A stretch of 64,000 nucleotides of DNA from contig OW818666.1 in assembly GCA_942493035.1 (NCBI GenBank), forward strand, positions 2,232,001 to 2,296,000. Reading direction: 5' to 3'. The translations under genes and the position numbers were made by a program. The notes under the pieces are model-generated. The model searched no databases, was not told where the DNA came from, and saw nothing but the letters and a program-made list of their open reading frames with translations. Positions 35,214 through 43,458 of the stretch are shown piece by piece. Position 1 is the first letter of the stretch. Every line of letters begins with the position of its first letter. This DNA comes from WRGT01 sp942493035 (GTDB taxonomy: Bacteria > Spirochaetota > UBA4802 > UBA5550).

Positions 35214-36281
35214 TTAAAACCTCTTCACAATCCTGTATTCCGAATCGCGCAGCACAGGTTCCTTCCCGGAGTTCTTTATAATTTCAACAAGCTCAGCCAT
35301 ATTCGTTGAAGTCTCCACGCCGGTTGCCTTAACTACAACCTCCTCCATGAGCACTCCCCCCATATCGTTTGCGCCCATAGCAAGTGCAATCTGAGCGAGT
35401 TTCAAACCTTCAGTAAGCCACCCTGCCTGTATATAAACAATATTATCAAGATAGATCCGGGCGATGGCTACAATTTTAAGATAATCAACACCGGTTGCCG
35501 GCACAATGTGTTCCATGTCTGTATTTTTCGGAGAGAATGACCATGGGATAAAAGCGCGGAGTATTCCTGTTTCATCCTGTATCGAACGGATAACATTCAG
35601 GTGTTCAATCCTTTCTGCATTTGTCTCACCCATACCATAAGTCATCGTGGCGGTAGAACCCATATTGTTGGACTTGAGTGCCCTCATTACATTACACCAT
35701 TGTTCCGTTGTACTTTTTTTCGGGCTTACAATGTTCCGGATTCTGTCCACCAGAAGATCCGATGCACCGGGAATCGAATTCAGTCCTGCATCCTTCAGCG
35801 TTTTAAGAATCACTTCATATGAGAGTCCGCTCTTTGCTGATATATGAACTATCTCTGAAGGTGAAAATGAATGAAGATATATATCCGGGAATCGGTTTTT
35901 TATAGCAGATACCATCTGAACATAGAACTCCAGTGTCGCATCAGGATGAAGCCCGCCCTGAAGCATAACCTGCAGTCCGCTGATATCATTCAGCTCTTCG
36001 ATCTTATTTAAAATTTCGTCCATATTCAGATTGTATGGTTCGATTCTCCCCGCCCTTGAATGATAAGCACAGAACCGGCACTGAGCCTCGCAGATATTTG
36101 TATAGTTGATTATCCGGTCCACAATAAAACCTGCAGTTTCATCGGGATAGATCATCTTTCTCCGGAGATCAGCCAGCGCGCCCAGTTCAACAATATCCCA
36201 GTCGAAGAGAGAAGTTCCCTCTTCTGCGGTTATCCTCTCTCCCGATTTTATTTTATTTTTAAGATCATTTTTATTTATCAT
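35214..36281 (-). CDS. mqnC: Cyclic dehypoxanthinyl futalosine synthase (radical SAM)
   Basis: A 355-residue radical SAM enzyme that cyclises dehypoxanthine futalosine. The cluster motif CEAQCRFC (Cys64, Cys68, Cys71) is followed by AYHSRAG, and YGMGETNAERIEHL and FIPWSFSPKNTDM are characteristic of MqnC as opposed to MqnE. It is separated from mqnA by 94 bp, still same-strand. Ribosome-binding site AAGGA. Assignment is firm. Confidence 0.95.
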   Translation of the reverse strand: MINKNDLKNKIKSGERITAEEGTSLFDWDIVELGALADLRRKMIYPDETAGFIVDRIINYTNICEAQCRFCAYHSRAGRIEPYNLNMDEILNKIEELNDISGLQVMLQGGLHPDATLEFYVQMVSAIKNRFPDIYLHSFSPSEIVHISAKSGLSYEVILKTLKDAGLNSIPGASDLLVDRIRNIVSPKKSTTEQWCNVMRALKSNNMGSTATMTYGMGETNAERIEHLNVIRSIQDETGILRAFIPWSFSPKNTDMEHIVPATGVDYLKIVAIARIYLDNIVYIQAGWLTEGLKLAQIALAMGANDMGGVLMEEVVVKATGVETSTNMAELVEIIKNSGKEPVLRDSEYRIVKRF

Positions 36282-36375
36282 ATAATTTCCTTTATTACAA
36301 TATCTTCTGTTAAGTCCACCTCCGGGGGATTTAGGGGGCTTTTACAAAAAGTGCTGAACGTTCAAGCACCATATC

Positions 36376-37176
36376 CTATATAAAATTAATCCTCTTAACT
36401 TCATCAAGCAGTCCCATGGATGCCGCCTCGGAAAAATAGAACTCCAGTGCTTTTTTTAAATCATCGGTAAAATCAAATTTCAGCAGATTATAATAGTGAT
36501 CTATATCATAAGTAATATGCGGATACTTTTCACCGGCATATTTAACTACGTCAAACCGGTTGTCACGAAGATCATTCAGAGAGAGCCGGAATGATTCAGA
36601 GACTTCCATTACTTTATCTAAATGTTCAGCTGCAGTTTTTTTCTGTACTGCAATGACTGCAAATACAACGGGAAATCCTGTTTTTCGAAGCCATAGATCT
36701 CCAAGATCGTAGATATACGGGAGAGGCCTGTCGGTTTCAACCATGGCTTCGTTCCCGATTACAAGCGCTGCGTCCAGGTTATCCATATCGGGATTTGGTG
36801 TGCATGGAATATATTCGGGTTTAAGATTATAATATTTTTCCAGAAGAATTTTAAGCAGAACCATTGACGTCTTTGATGCAGATGTAAGCCCTATTCTCTT
36901 TCCGTTCAGATCTTCAATCGGAAGCTTGCTCTGCAGCACCACGGAGCGGACATAACCTATTGAACTTAGACAGAAATCCGGAAGGAGAATTACGCTCTCC
37001 TGCATCTCGGGATATGCTCCCGCAGATATGGGACTCATATCAAGCTGCCCCTCTTTCATCAGAAGGTTAAGTTCTCCTGGATAGCGTGGAACGATTGTAT
37101 TATCAAGCGGTTCCTTGCGGAACATATGATGATAGAATGGATAACAGTTCAGATAATCTATATAACCGAGTTTCAT
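36376..37176 (-). CDS. mqnA: Chorismate dehydratase
   Basis: A 266-residue enzyme of the MqnA family, forming 3-enolpyruvoylbenzoate from chorismate at the entry to the futalosine pathway. LGYIDYLNCYPFYHHM, IVPRYPGELNLLMKEGQLDMSPISAGAYPE and GLTSASKTSMVLLKILLEKYY are recognisable. It overlaps mqnE by 4 nt, with GAGGTG before its ATG, so both are co-translated. Confidence 0.95.
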   Translation of the reverse strand: MKLGYIDYLNCYPFYHHMFRKEPLDNTIVPRYPGELNLLMKEGQLDMSPISAGAYPEMQESVILLPDFCLSSIGYVRSVVLQSKLPIEDLNGKRIGLTSASKTSMVLLKILLEKYYNLKPEYIPCTPNPDMDNLDAALVIGNEAMVETDRPLPYIYDLGDLWLRKTGFPVVFAVIAVQKKTAAEHLDKVMEVSESFRLSLNDLRDNRFDVVKYAGEKYPHITYDIDHYYNLLKFDFTDDLKKALEFYFSEAASMGLLDEVKRINFI

Positions 37177-38312
37177 TTTTTCACCTCGTACGCTGCTGTA
37201 ACTCTCTCAGGCTCAAAGCCTGCAGATTCAATGAGCTTTCTTAAAAACTGTTCAGATCCGAAGTCAGCAGTCGCGGCTCCCGCCGAGTGAACAACCTTTT
37301 CGTAATTATATGTCGCTCCGATATCATCTACGCCGAAATTCAGAAGAATCTGCGCCATCTTCTCGCCGATATACATCCAGAGAGCTTTAATATGCGGAAT
37401 GTTGTGGAGATATATCCGCGCTGAAGCATAAAGTCTTATATCATCAAAACCTGTACTGGACTTCTTCTTCGCTTTTATTCCGGTATTCTCATCATGATAC
37501 GACAAAGGAACAAAGGTTTTAAATCCGCCGGTCTCATCCTGCACTGCGCGAAGTTCGGAAAGATGATGTACAATATCATCCATATCCTCTATATGATTAT
37601 AAAGAAGAGTCGCATTGGTCTTAAGCCCGAAACTGTGGGCAATCTTCATAATCTCAAGCCAGCGTTTGCCCGATATCTTCTTCGGCGCGATTACGCTTCT
37701 TTTCTCTTCGGCAAATATCTCCGCACCGCCCCCGGGAAGTGCACCCAATCCCGCATCTATCAGTCTGCGGAAGACCTCATCGATAGATATATTATTTATC
37801 TTTGCAAAGTAGTCATACTCAACGGCAGTGAAGGCTACAATAAACATATCGTTTTTAATCTTTTTTATCCGGCGAAGCATCTCTTCAAAATAATCGAGTT
37901 TCAGATCGGGATGGAGACCTCCGACAATGTGGACCTCATCTATACCTTTCTCAGCTTCAGCTTTTACTCTGCTCTCAATCTCATCAAGCGAATAGATATA
38001 CGCCTGCGGATCACCGCTGTCGCATGAGAAAGCACAGAGCGGACATCGGAGCTCACAGATATTTGTGTAATTGAGATTCATATTAACGCCGTAATACCCC
38101 TTCCTGCCGTTAACTGCAGTTCTCACCTGAGATGCAATTGCCCCGAGCCCCATAACATCATCTGTTGAGAGCATCAGACGAAGATCATCCTCCGAAACCG
38201 GAACGGACTTCTTAACTTTTTCCCATATGGGAATCAGCTTTTTATCTTTAATAACTTCTTCTGGTATATATCCGGAGTTCATGTATGGTTTATCTCCCTT
38301 TGATTCAAACAT
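37173..38312 (-). CDS. mqnE: Aminofutalosine synthase (radical SAM)
   Basis: A 379-residue radical SAM enzyme joining 3-enolpyruvoylbenzoate with SAM-derived adenosine. The motif CELRCPLC (Cys86, Cys90, Cys93) and NYTNICELRCPLCAF, HIVGGLHPDLKLDYFEEM and LKTNATLLYNHIE are MqnE-type. The first ATG has no ribosome-binding site; ATG at residue 11 (38282) follows AAGGGAG and may be the real start. The order E-A-C is a compact operon. The product needs a deaminase or direct use by MqnB for the next step. Confidence 0.94.
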   Translation of the reverse strand: MFESKGDKPYMNSGYIPEEVIKDKKLIPIWEKVKKSVPVSEDDLRLMLSTDDVMGLGAIASQVRTAVNGRKGYYGVNMNLNYTNICELRCPLCAFSCDSGDPQAYIYSLDEIESRVKAEAEKGIDEVHIVGGLHPDLKLDYFEEMLRRIKKIKNDMFIVAFTAVEYDYFAKINNISIDEVFRRLIDAGLGALPGGGAEIFAEEKRSVIAPKKISGKRWLEIMKIAHSFGLKTNATLLYNHIEDMDDIVHHLSELRAVQDETGGFKTFVPLSYHDENTGIKAKKKSSTGFDDIRLYASARIYLHNIPHIKALWMYIGEKMAQILLNFGVDDIGATYNYEKVVHSAGAATADFGSEQFLRKLIESAGFEPERVTAAYEVKK

Positions 38313-38423
38313 TTAAAATAATTCATAGTACATAAAAAATCAGCTGACTTAAGCTGATTTTGTCAATTTTTACCCTATTATGAATAAATCAACATAAATT
38401 ATTAAATAATATTAAGGAAAGTA

Positions 38424-38511
38424 GTAACTACTCAAAAACTGGTGGTAAAATTGCTCTCCGCCGCGCCAAAGGTGCGGCGGAGACAAAATACTACCGGTTT
38501 TGAGCAGTTAC
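38424..38511 (+). repeat. Family A palindromic element, copy A2
   Basis: Ends GTAACTACTCAAAAACTGG and CCGGTTTTGAGCAGTTAC pair almost fully. The centre CTCCGCCGCGCC-aaa-GGTGCGGCGGAG is a GC-rich hairpin. It is among the most complete copies and starts 112 bp upstream of mqnE. Confidence 0.8.
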
Positions 38512-38552
38512 AGCAAATACTTGTAAACCGAAGGTATAAATGCTCACCTCCG

Positions 38553-38607
38553 CGTCAAAGGCGCGGAGGTGATACAGAAGTATCTGTTTTATAAACAGAT
38601 ACTTCTG
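38553..38607. repeat. Pair of adjacent strong hairpins
   Basis: TCACCTCCGCG-tcaaagg-CGCGGAGGTGA (38544-38572 region) is a GC-rich stem reminiscent of the family A core. It is followed at once by a 15-bp perfect stem CAGAAGTATCTGTTT (38575-38589) with complement 38593-38607 and a 3-nt loop. The pair sits after the stop of the small gene at 38637 (-) and may end its transcript, though a T-run is lacking. The 324-bp gap 38313-38636 holds only this and A2. Confidence 0.6.
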
Positions 38608-38636
38608 CTTAATATATAATTTTTAATTCCAGATCT

Positions 38637-38834
38637 CTATTCCATCAAAATAAACGAAGGATGCCACACATCAAATTTTTTTTCAATTCTCCCGGCACCT
38701 GAACATGAGTAACGGACCTTTCTCCACTCCTCGTTCAGTTCCATCTCAAAGGGAATCCCCTTTACGTAGGGATTTGCATCTTCAATTATGTTTTCATTTG
38801 CTTCATCAGATTCATTGAGTTTTATATTTTCCAT
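38637..38834 (-). CDS. Small acidic protein of unknown function
   Basis: The preferred ATG at 38834 has AGGAG 7 nt upstream and gives 65 residues; a longer frame starting at 38849 would place the start inside that site. The protein is acidic (MENIKLNESDEANENIIEDANPY) and ends in a Trp/Phe-rich segment with one Cys (VRYSCSGAGR). No family is recognised. It is a candidate partner or target of the small RNA predicted on the other strand just upstream. Confidence 0.6.
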   Translation of the reverse strand: MENIKLNESDEANENIIEDANPYVKGIPFEMELNEEWRKVRYSCSGAGRIEKKFDVWHPSFILME

Positions 38835-38987
38835 ATCGTATCTCCTCATACAATATAGGCTTAAGGAAGATAAAGTGTTACATTATTTTATGTAATACTT
38901 AAAAAATCTCCATCAAAAAAACATTAACGGCTACAAAAAAAATTATAAAACTGCTACAAGTAAATAGTTGCAATGACTATTCCATAT

Positions 38988-39015
38988 TTGAACAATTCAT
39001 GTTTAATTCTATATA
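38988..39015 (+). promoter_or_regulatory. Promoter candidate for the small RNA
   Basis: TTGAAC (38988-38993), a 16-bp spacer and TATATA (39010-39015) lie immediately before a string of hairpins that ends in a terminator. No plus-strand gene follows. Confidence 0.4.
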
Positions 39016-39016
39016 T

Positions 39017-39136
39017 AGTTTGAACTCCTTCAAACTCAACGTTTATAAGCCATTATAAACATGAGGAATCCAGACACCTCCTCCTACTAAATTAACCGGC
39101 AAACTTAAGCCTCCATCACTGGAGGCCTTTTTTTTA
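39017..39136 (+). ncRNA. Candidate small regulatory RNA with intrinsic terminator
   Basis: About 120 nt of plus-strand, non-coding DNA between two minus-strand genes forms a row of hairpins. The first is AGTTTGAA-ctcc-TTCAAACT (39017-39036), the second GTTTATAA-gcca-TTATAAAC (39041-39060) and the third GAGGA with TCCTC (39063-39083). The fourth is a strong terminator, GCCTCCA-tcac-TGGAGGC, followed by a C and eight or more T (39109-39135). The terminator has no plus-strand gene to serve. Segment ACCTCCTCCT (39076-39085) is complementary to Shine-Dalgarno sequences, as in several trans-acting small RNAs. A promoter-like pair precedes it. Start point is uncertain by several bases. Confidence 0.55.
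39109..39136 (+). terminator. Orphan Rho-independent terminator
   Basis: A 7-bp stem GCCTCCA/TGGAGGC with a 4-nt loop and a run of T on the plus strand only. Both neighbouring genes are on the minus strand, so it belongs to the predicted small RNA. Confidence 0.8.
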
Positions 39137-39156
39137 TACATTCACATGGTGCAGTG

Positions 39157-40833
39157 TTAGTTAAGTATCTTCTCGAGTATAACTCTTGTGATCATATATG
39201 TCGGCTTGATCCCCTCATCACCAAGAGCTCCGGAGGAGAGAGTCTGCCCGCTCAATATTGGATTGTCTGAAGCATAATACGCGTACCGCACTCTAACGTC
39301 ACGGGGGATATGCCCTCTGATAACTGCAGCGTTAACTGCGCGGTGGTAATGTCCCCCCTCCATCTCAAGTCCCACGGCTTTCCAGCTCGACTTCTGAAAC
39401 TTTTCAAGGACATCGGTGTTCTGCAAAGAAGTTCCGAGAACTGTAACTATAGGCCCTACATAAACAGGAATTGATCCGTCAAAATCCCGCGGATCGAGAT
39501 CGTTCTCTACTATATAATTATGGGGATTTCCTTCGAATACATGAGCAGTGGGGAGCATTATATCACCCTTCTGGCCCGGAAGAATTCCAGCTTTACCCAT
39601 GATAGATATAGACTTGAAGTGGAAGAAATGATCTTTTTCATCAATAATATGCGGACTTAAAAGCTCATCCATTACTTCATAAGCCTGTGCACCAAAGGCA
39701 TAATCGATTACAAGAATAACCGGCCTATGATCATCATAACAGGCGTTAGTAATCTGAATTTCAGGATGAATTTCAATTCCATTAAATTTAGCCATATCAA
39801 TTATCTGACAATCAATAGAGAAACCGGAGTTGTCAGGCAGCTCATAAAGACCATGCTCTAAAGCAAATTTTCTTATCTGACTCTGGAACGCTCTCCCTCT
39901 TGTAATAAAATCATAAAGATCCTCTTTATCTGTACCCCTTTTATCCTTCAAAGCCTCCCATGCATAGAGTGCATTTATTACACTATGCATGTTTGCGCTT
40001 ATGATGTGAAACGGACGTTTTTCGAAACCTAGCTCAAGAATCCGCTTCTTTACTTTGTCGGCCCATAGAGTTCCGAATTTATGCCTGCCGATCATATCGC
40101 GAAGTGAAGGTGTAAAATATATCATCAGCATACTGTCTTTATCGTTCTCATCTTCAAGTGCGCGCAGACCAAGATCATAAATAATTTTAAACAGTCCGTT
40201 GTTGCTCTGTTTATCATTTTTAGAATCTTCAAGATACTGATAAGTATCTCTCGTTTCACTGAACGTCCTGCCGAGTATTATACTGAGATTCCACAAAGCC
40301 CTGTCAAGCTCCGCCCCCTGAAGAGAGCTGTTATTTACACTCTTTTCAAGAATTACCCACTCGGCAGTCATATTTCCCGATTCATCCAGCATCTGATTTT
40401 TTATTTTATGAGCTTCAATATTCAAAAAAGTAAGATGTGTCAGGATGTCATAAATCTCACTCATCCCCTGTGTGATGATAAAATTAATTTCATGATCACT
40501 GATCCTGTATGAAACTCTTCGCCGCTTCAGAGGAACAATTTTTTCAAAAGCAGTATGATCGAGTTTTTCCTCGGCAGTGAGTATTATACGATTGCACTCT
40601 TCAATCCCCTTAGGAAGTCTGTCTGTAACATACTCCAGTCCTTTAAGTTCAATAATTCTTGAATCATTCATTGTACCGTAAATTTCCGGAGAGAGCATTT
40701 TAAGACTCTCCTCAAGAGTCTGTCCTGAACGTCCCGATGGTTTATAGTATCCCCGCAAAGCAAGAGCATCAGCAGTCACTTTGAATGTGCGGATTGCAAT
40801 TCGCCCTCTCTGAGCCTTTGTCATGGTTTCCAA
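39157..40833 (-). CDS. Large conserved protein of unknown function with phosphorylase-like C-terminus (DUF6909-like)
   Basis: About 558 residues, soluble. Initiation is probably at TTG (40833), six bases after AGAGGTG, with GTG at 40842 and ATG at 40824 as alternatives. The N-terminal 340 residues are helical with no recognised domain (MTKAQRGRIAIRTFKVTADALALRGYY). The C-terminal part (VILVIDYAFGAQAYEVMDELL, ISIMGKAGILPGQKGDIMLPTAHVFEG, VGLEMEGGHYHRAVNAA) resembles a purine-nucleoside-phosphorylase fold; the EMEGG stretch recalls the nucleoside-binding Glu region. It seems to match a DUF6909-type family from memory. Reaction unknown. Confidence 0.8.
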   Translation of the reverse strand: METMTKAQRGRIAIRTFKVTADALALRGYYKPSGRSGQTLEESLKMLSPEIYGTMNDSRIIELKGLEYVTDRLPKGIEECNRIILTAEEKLDHTAFEKIVPLKRRRVSYRISDHEINFIITQGMSEIYDILTHLTFLNIEAHKIKNQMLDESGNMTAEWVILEKSVNNSSLQGAELDRALWNLSIILGRTFSETRDTYQYLEDSKNDKQSNNGLFKIIYDLGLRALEDENDKDSMLMIYFTPSLRDMIGRHKFGTLWADKVKKRILELGFEKRPFHIISANMHSVINALYAWEALKDKRGTDKEDLYDFITRGRAFQSQIRKFALEHGLYELPDNSGFSIDCQIIDMAKFNGIEIHPEIQITNACYDDHRPVILVIDYAFGAQAYEVMDELLSPHIIDEKDHFFHFKSISIMGKAGILPGQKGDIMLPTAHVFEGNPHNYIVENDLDPRDFDGSIPVYVGPIVTVLGTSLQNTDVLEKFQKSSWKAVGLEMEGGHYHRAVNAAVIRGHIPRDVRVRYAYYASDNPILSGQTLSSGALGDEGIKPTYMITRVILEKILN

Positions 40834-40886
40834 TTTGTACACCTCTTAATCAATTATATGTATGTAATATTTTTTAATAACTATTT

Positions 40887-40983
40887 CAGTATTTATTCCT
40901 TAACTTTCATAAAGTAAAAAAAACTCTATTATCCCCGCCGCCGAAGGCGGCGGGGATATGTAATCATTTATATTCTTACTGAG
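40887..40983 (+). repeat. Family B palindromic element, copy B4
   Basis: It begins CAGTATTTATTCCTTAAC and ends ATTCTTACTGAG. The core ATCCCCGCCGCC-gaa-GGCGGCGGGGAT is a 12-bp perfect GC-rich stem. The right part lacks the usual TTACACTAAA. It lies 45 bp upstream of the 558-residue gene. Confidence 0.7.
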
Positions 40984-41041
40984 TCAATATAACATAGAAA
41001 TACAAAAATGTAAAGAAACTTTCCCCACTCATGTCCACCCG

Positions 41042-41251
41042 CCCCATACGCCCTGTCGGGCACCTTCCCCATGATAAGATGGTGAAGGCATTCTGGTTTT
41101 AAATTTGTTGTATTCATCATTTCTCATCAAGTATATAGAATATAAATGCAAACCACAAAGGTTCACACTCCCCCTTCCCCTTCTCTCCAAGGGGAAGGTG
41201 CCCGACAGGGCGGATGGGGAGGCGGATGGGGCGGGCAGCTAAGGCGGATGG
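41042..41251. repeat. Family C repeats C2 and C3 in inverted orientation beside IS30
   Basis: CCCCAT-ACGCCCTGTCGGG-CACCTTCCCC (41042-41070) is the inverse of GGGGAAGGTG-CCCGACAGGG-CGGATGGGG (41191-41219). The phrase GGCGGATGGGG then repeats twice more up to 41251. The arms could form a large hairpin with about 120 nt of loop. The right end abuts the left terminal repeat of the IS30 element (41262). Confidence 0.65.
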
Positions 41252-41261
41252 GGAGTAACAT

Positions 41262-42361
41262 TCCTGAATTCAAGTTTGAAATGCGACAAGATGGGAGTTT
41301 AAAATATCAGCAGGAGATTTCCAACCACGGGATTTTCTCGGCCTTGCGTTTATAGAAAAAATACTATCATCAATAAATTCATCTGTCAAGTGTGCGAAAC
41401 TTTTTTTCTTTGGAAGATAATATCTGATACGCCCATTTATATGTTCATTAAGACCTCGTTGCCATGAGGAATAAGGATCAGCAAAATATACATTACAGTT
41501 AAGAGCATTTTCAATTGTCTTATGCATGCAAAATTCTGAACCATTATCAAATGTAATTGATTTAATAAATCCATCAGGTAATGAACCCAAAGCCTCTGTA
41601 ATTCCTCGTGTAACAGTTTCCGCATCTTTTGAAGGCAATTTAATACCCCATGTAAATGCTGCTTTTCTTTCCACAAGAGTAAGAAGATATGCATCATTTC
41701 CAGAGCTTACAATCAGATCCCCCTCAAGATGGCCTATTTCGCTTTTATCATTTGCTTCTTCAGGGCGTTCCCTTATATTCTTTTTCGAAGGATCTTTTGC
41801 CCTGTTTTTATAGGTATTTGAGCGATTTTGGCGTTTCTTCCGTTTTATAAATAAAAATTGAGTAAAACGATATTCACCCTTTTCATTTTTTTGAGCATAC
41901 AACCACTGATATATAGATTCGTGTGATAAGTGCATTGATGCATCTTCCAGAAACATTGTCTTTAGGTATTGAGAAATTAATTCGGGTGAATCGCCGTTCC
42001 TTAAAAAGGTTATAACTATCAAACGCAGTAAGCCATTGACATCAAGCTTTCTTTTTTTTTAATTTTTCCTCTTTAAATATTCCGCTTGAGCTTCTTGTGC
42101 ATGATAGCCTTTTGTTTTATTCCTATCAATTTCGCGATAAACTGTTGATTTATCACGATTTAATAATTCAGCAGTTTCTTTCACAGGCTTATCTGAATAA
42201 ATCATTTTTTGCATGACAAATCTTTCTTCAAACTGTACTTGTTTAAAATGCCTCATGGGTATCTCTCTCGGATTTGGTTTTGGTCGACTCAATCCTTTAT
42301 GGAGATTTCTCATGAGGCTACTATTTTAATTTCCTTTTGCATTTCAAACTTGAATTCAGGA
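41262..42361 (-). mobile_element. IS30-family insertion sequence, about 1.1 kb
   Basis: Perfect 23-bp terminal inverted repeats (TCCTGAATTCAAGTTTGAAA plus TGC at 41262-41284, complement at 42339-42361) bound one transposase gene. The transposase stop codon lies within the left repeat, a compact design. No clear target duplication is seen at the flanks. The right end lies only about 30 bp from the thiM promoter and about 70 bp from the TPP riboswitch. Confidence 0.9.
41270..42313 (-). pseudogene. IS30-family transposase interrupted by an in-frame stop
   Basis: Two pieces in the same reading frame. The N-terminal piece (42059-42313, 84 residues) holds the helix-turn-helix (SDKPVKETAELLNRDKSTVYREIDRNK). 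The C-terminal piece (41270-42022 plus upstream codons) holds the DDE integrase core: Asp in EGDLIVSS, Asp in TFDNGSEF and Glu in GLNEHINGR. A TAA at 42059-42061 separates them, directly before a run of nine A on the coding strand. Reading through it gives an uninterrupted transposase of about 347 residues, so this is a nonsense change and not a frameshift. The catalytic residues and terminal repeats are intact, so decay is recent, or the stop is an assembly error at the homopolymer. Confidence 0.88.
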
Positions 42362-42390
42362 TTTTTTACCCCGATTCTGCTTAAATCTTC

Positions 42391-42418
42391 TTGACTGAAA
42401 ATAAATACAAAATACAAA
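42391..42418 (+). promoter_or_regulatory. Promoter of the riboswitch-thiM transcript
   Basis: TTGACT (42391-42396), a 16-bp spacer and TACAAA (42413-42418) lie between the IS30 right end and the riboswitch, so the insertion left the promoter in place. Confidence 0.5.
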
Positions 42419-42425
42419 TACACAC

Positions 42426-42505
42426 AAGTTGGGGTGGTTCATTAACGAGCCTGAGATTATACCCGTATAACCTGATCCGGATAATGCCGGCGTAGGGAAT
42501 TTAAA
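42426..42505 (+). promoter_or_regulatory. TPP riboswitch (THI element)
   Basis: The conserved aptamer strings are all present in order: GGGGTG (42431), CTGAGATTATACCC (42451), ACCTGATCCGGATAATGCCGG (split across 42470-42490) and CGTAGGGA (42491). This is the thiamin-pyrophosphate aptamer. It precedes thiM by about 55 nt and would repress it when TPP is plentiful. Confidence 0.93.
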
Positions 42506-42559
42506 CCGGAATATACATTCTCTCATGCCCCCTATTTTTTATTTTAAAGGGGACTTACT

Positions 42560-43351
42560 ATGCAGAACAATTCACTCTTAAATCAGATCAGATCTAAACA
42601 ACCTCTGGTTCATCACATCACAAACTGGGTAACAATATTCAACTGCGCCCAGGCGGTAAAGTCACTTGGAGCATCTCCTGTAATGGCCCATGCACCTGAT
42701 GAAGCTGCAGAGATCACTTCAATTTCATCTGCTCTTGTACTCAATATCGGAACTCTCACTGAAGATATTATTGAGAGCATGCTCATTGCGGCCAATGCTG
42801 CGGCAGAGAAAAAGATACCTGTTGTACTTGATGTATGCGGAGCCGGAGCAAGCGCGATGAGAAATGAGAGCTGCATTCGCCTCATTTCGTCAGGGCACAT
42901 AAGCATTATAAAAGGGAACGCATCGGAAGTGTCATGCATCGCCGGGCTTGATGTTACGACCAAAGGTGTAGACAGTACAGATGTATCATTTGATCTTTCA
43001 GAAGTTGCAATGAATCTTTCTAAAAAACTATCATGCACCATTGTCATCACCGGTAAAAGAGACTACATTGCAGGTGATGGAAAGCTTTATACAGTAGATA
43101 ACGGTTCGGAATTGATGGGGAGAGTTGTAGGAACAGGCTGTATGGCTGCTTCTATGATCGGCTCATTCGCGGCGGTTATGCCGGAAGATCTGCCGTCAGC
43201 TTCAGCAGCGGCTTTATCGGCCTGGGGAATTGCCGGAGAAAAAGCTTCAGAGAAAAGCAATGGAGCAGGAAGCTTTCTTGTTCATATTTTCGATGAGCTT
43301 TCATCTTTAACTGACGAGGATATTTCGAAGAGACAAAAGATCAGTAAGTAA
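42560..43351 (+). CDS. thiM: Hydroxyethylthiazole kinase
   Basis: A 263-residue ATP-dependent kinase that phosphorylates hydroxyethylthiazole in thiamin salvage. QPLVHHITNWVTIFNCAQAVKSLGASPVMAHAPDE is the family opening, with the GVGATRAR-like region VLDVCGAGASAMR and catalytic Cys in GTGCMAASMIGSF. It has AGGGGAC before ATG and a TPP riboswitch upstream. thiE and thiD are not adjacent. A family A repeat begins at its stop codon and probably ends the transcript. Confidence 0.95.
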   Translation: MQNNSLLNQIRSKQPLVHHITNWVTIFNCAQAVKSLGASPVMAHAPDEAAEITSISSALVLNIGTLTEDIIESMLIAANAAAEKKIPVVLDVCGAGASAMRNESCIRLISSGHISIIKGNASEVSCIAGLDVTTKGVDSTDVSFDLSEVAMNLSKKLSCTIVITGKRDYIAGDGKLYTVDNGSELMGRVVGTGCMAASMIGSFAAVMPEDLPSASAAALSAWGIAGEKASEKSNGAGSFLVHIFDELSSLTDEDISKRQKISK

Positions 43352-43436
43352 TCATAAACTGTTGTCAAATTGCCCTCAGCCGCGCCTTCGGCGCGGCTGA
43401 GATAAAATCCCGCCTGTTTTTCAATCTGTTCATTGT
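43346..43436 (+). repeat. Family A palindromic element, copy A3, at the end of thiM
   Basis: It begins at the thiM stop (GTAATCATAAACTG) and ends TTTTTCAATCTGTTCATTG. The centre CTCAGCCGCGCC-ttc-GGCGCGGCTGAG (43375-43401) is a 12-bp perfect stem that differs from other copies by matched changes on both arms, so the stem has been conserved while the sequence drifted. Confidence 0.75.
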
Positions 43437-43458
43437 AAAAATAAATATTGATATTAAT

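Noticed and set aside
38424..38511. Recurrent palindromic repeats as a CRISPR array
   Set aside because: Copies are dispersed over 40 kb, have no regular spacers, and no cas genes occur.
38637..38849. 70-residue version of the small acidic protein starting at 38849
   Set aside because: Its start codon would overlap the AGGAG site that clearly serves the ATG at 38834.
42059..42061. IS30 transposase broken by frameshift
   Set aside because: Both pieces lie in the same frame (a multiple of three apart), so the interruption is a stop codon and not a shift.
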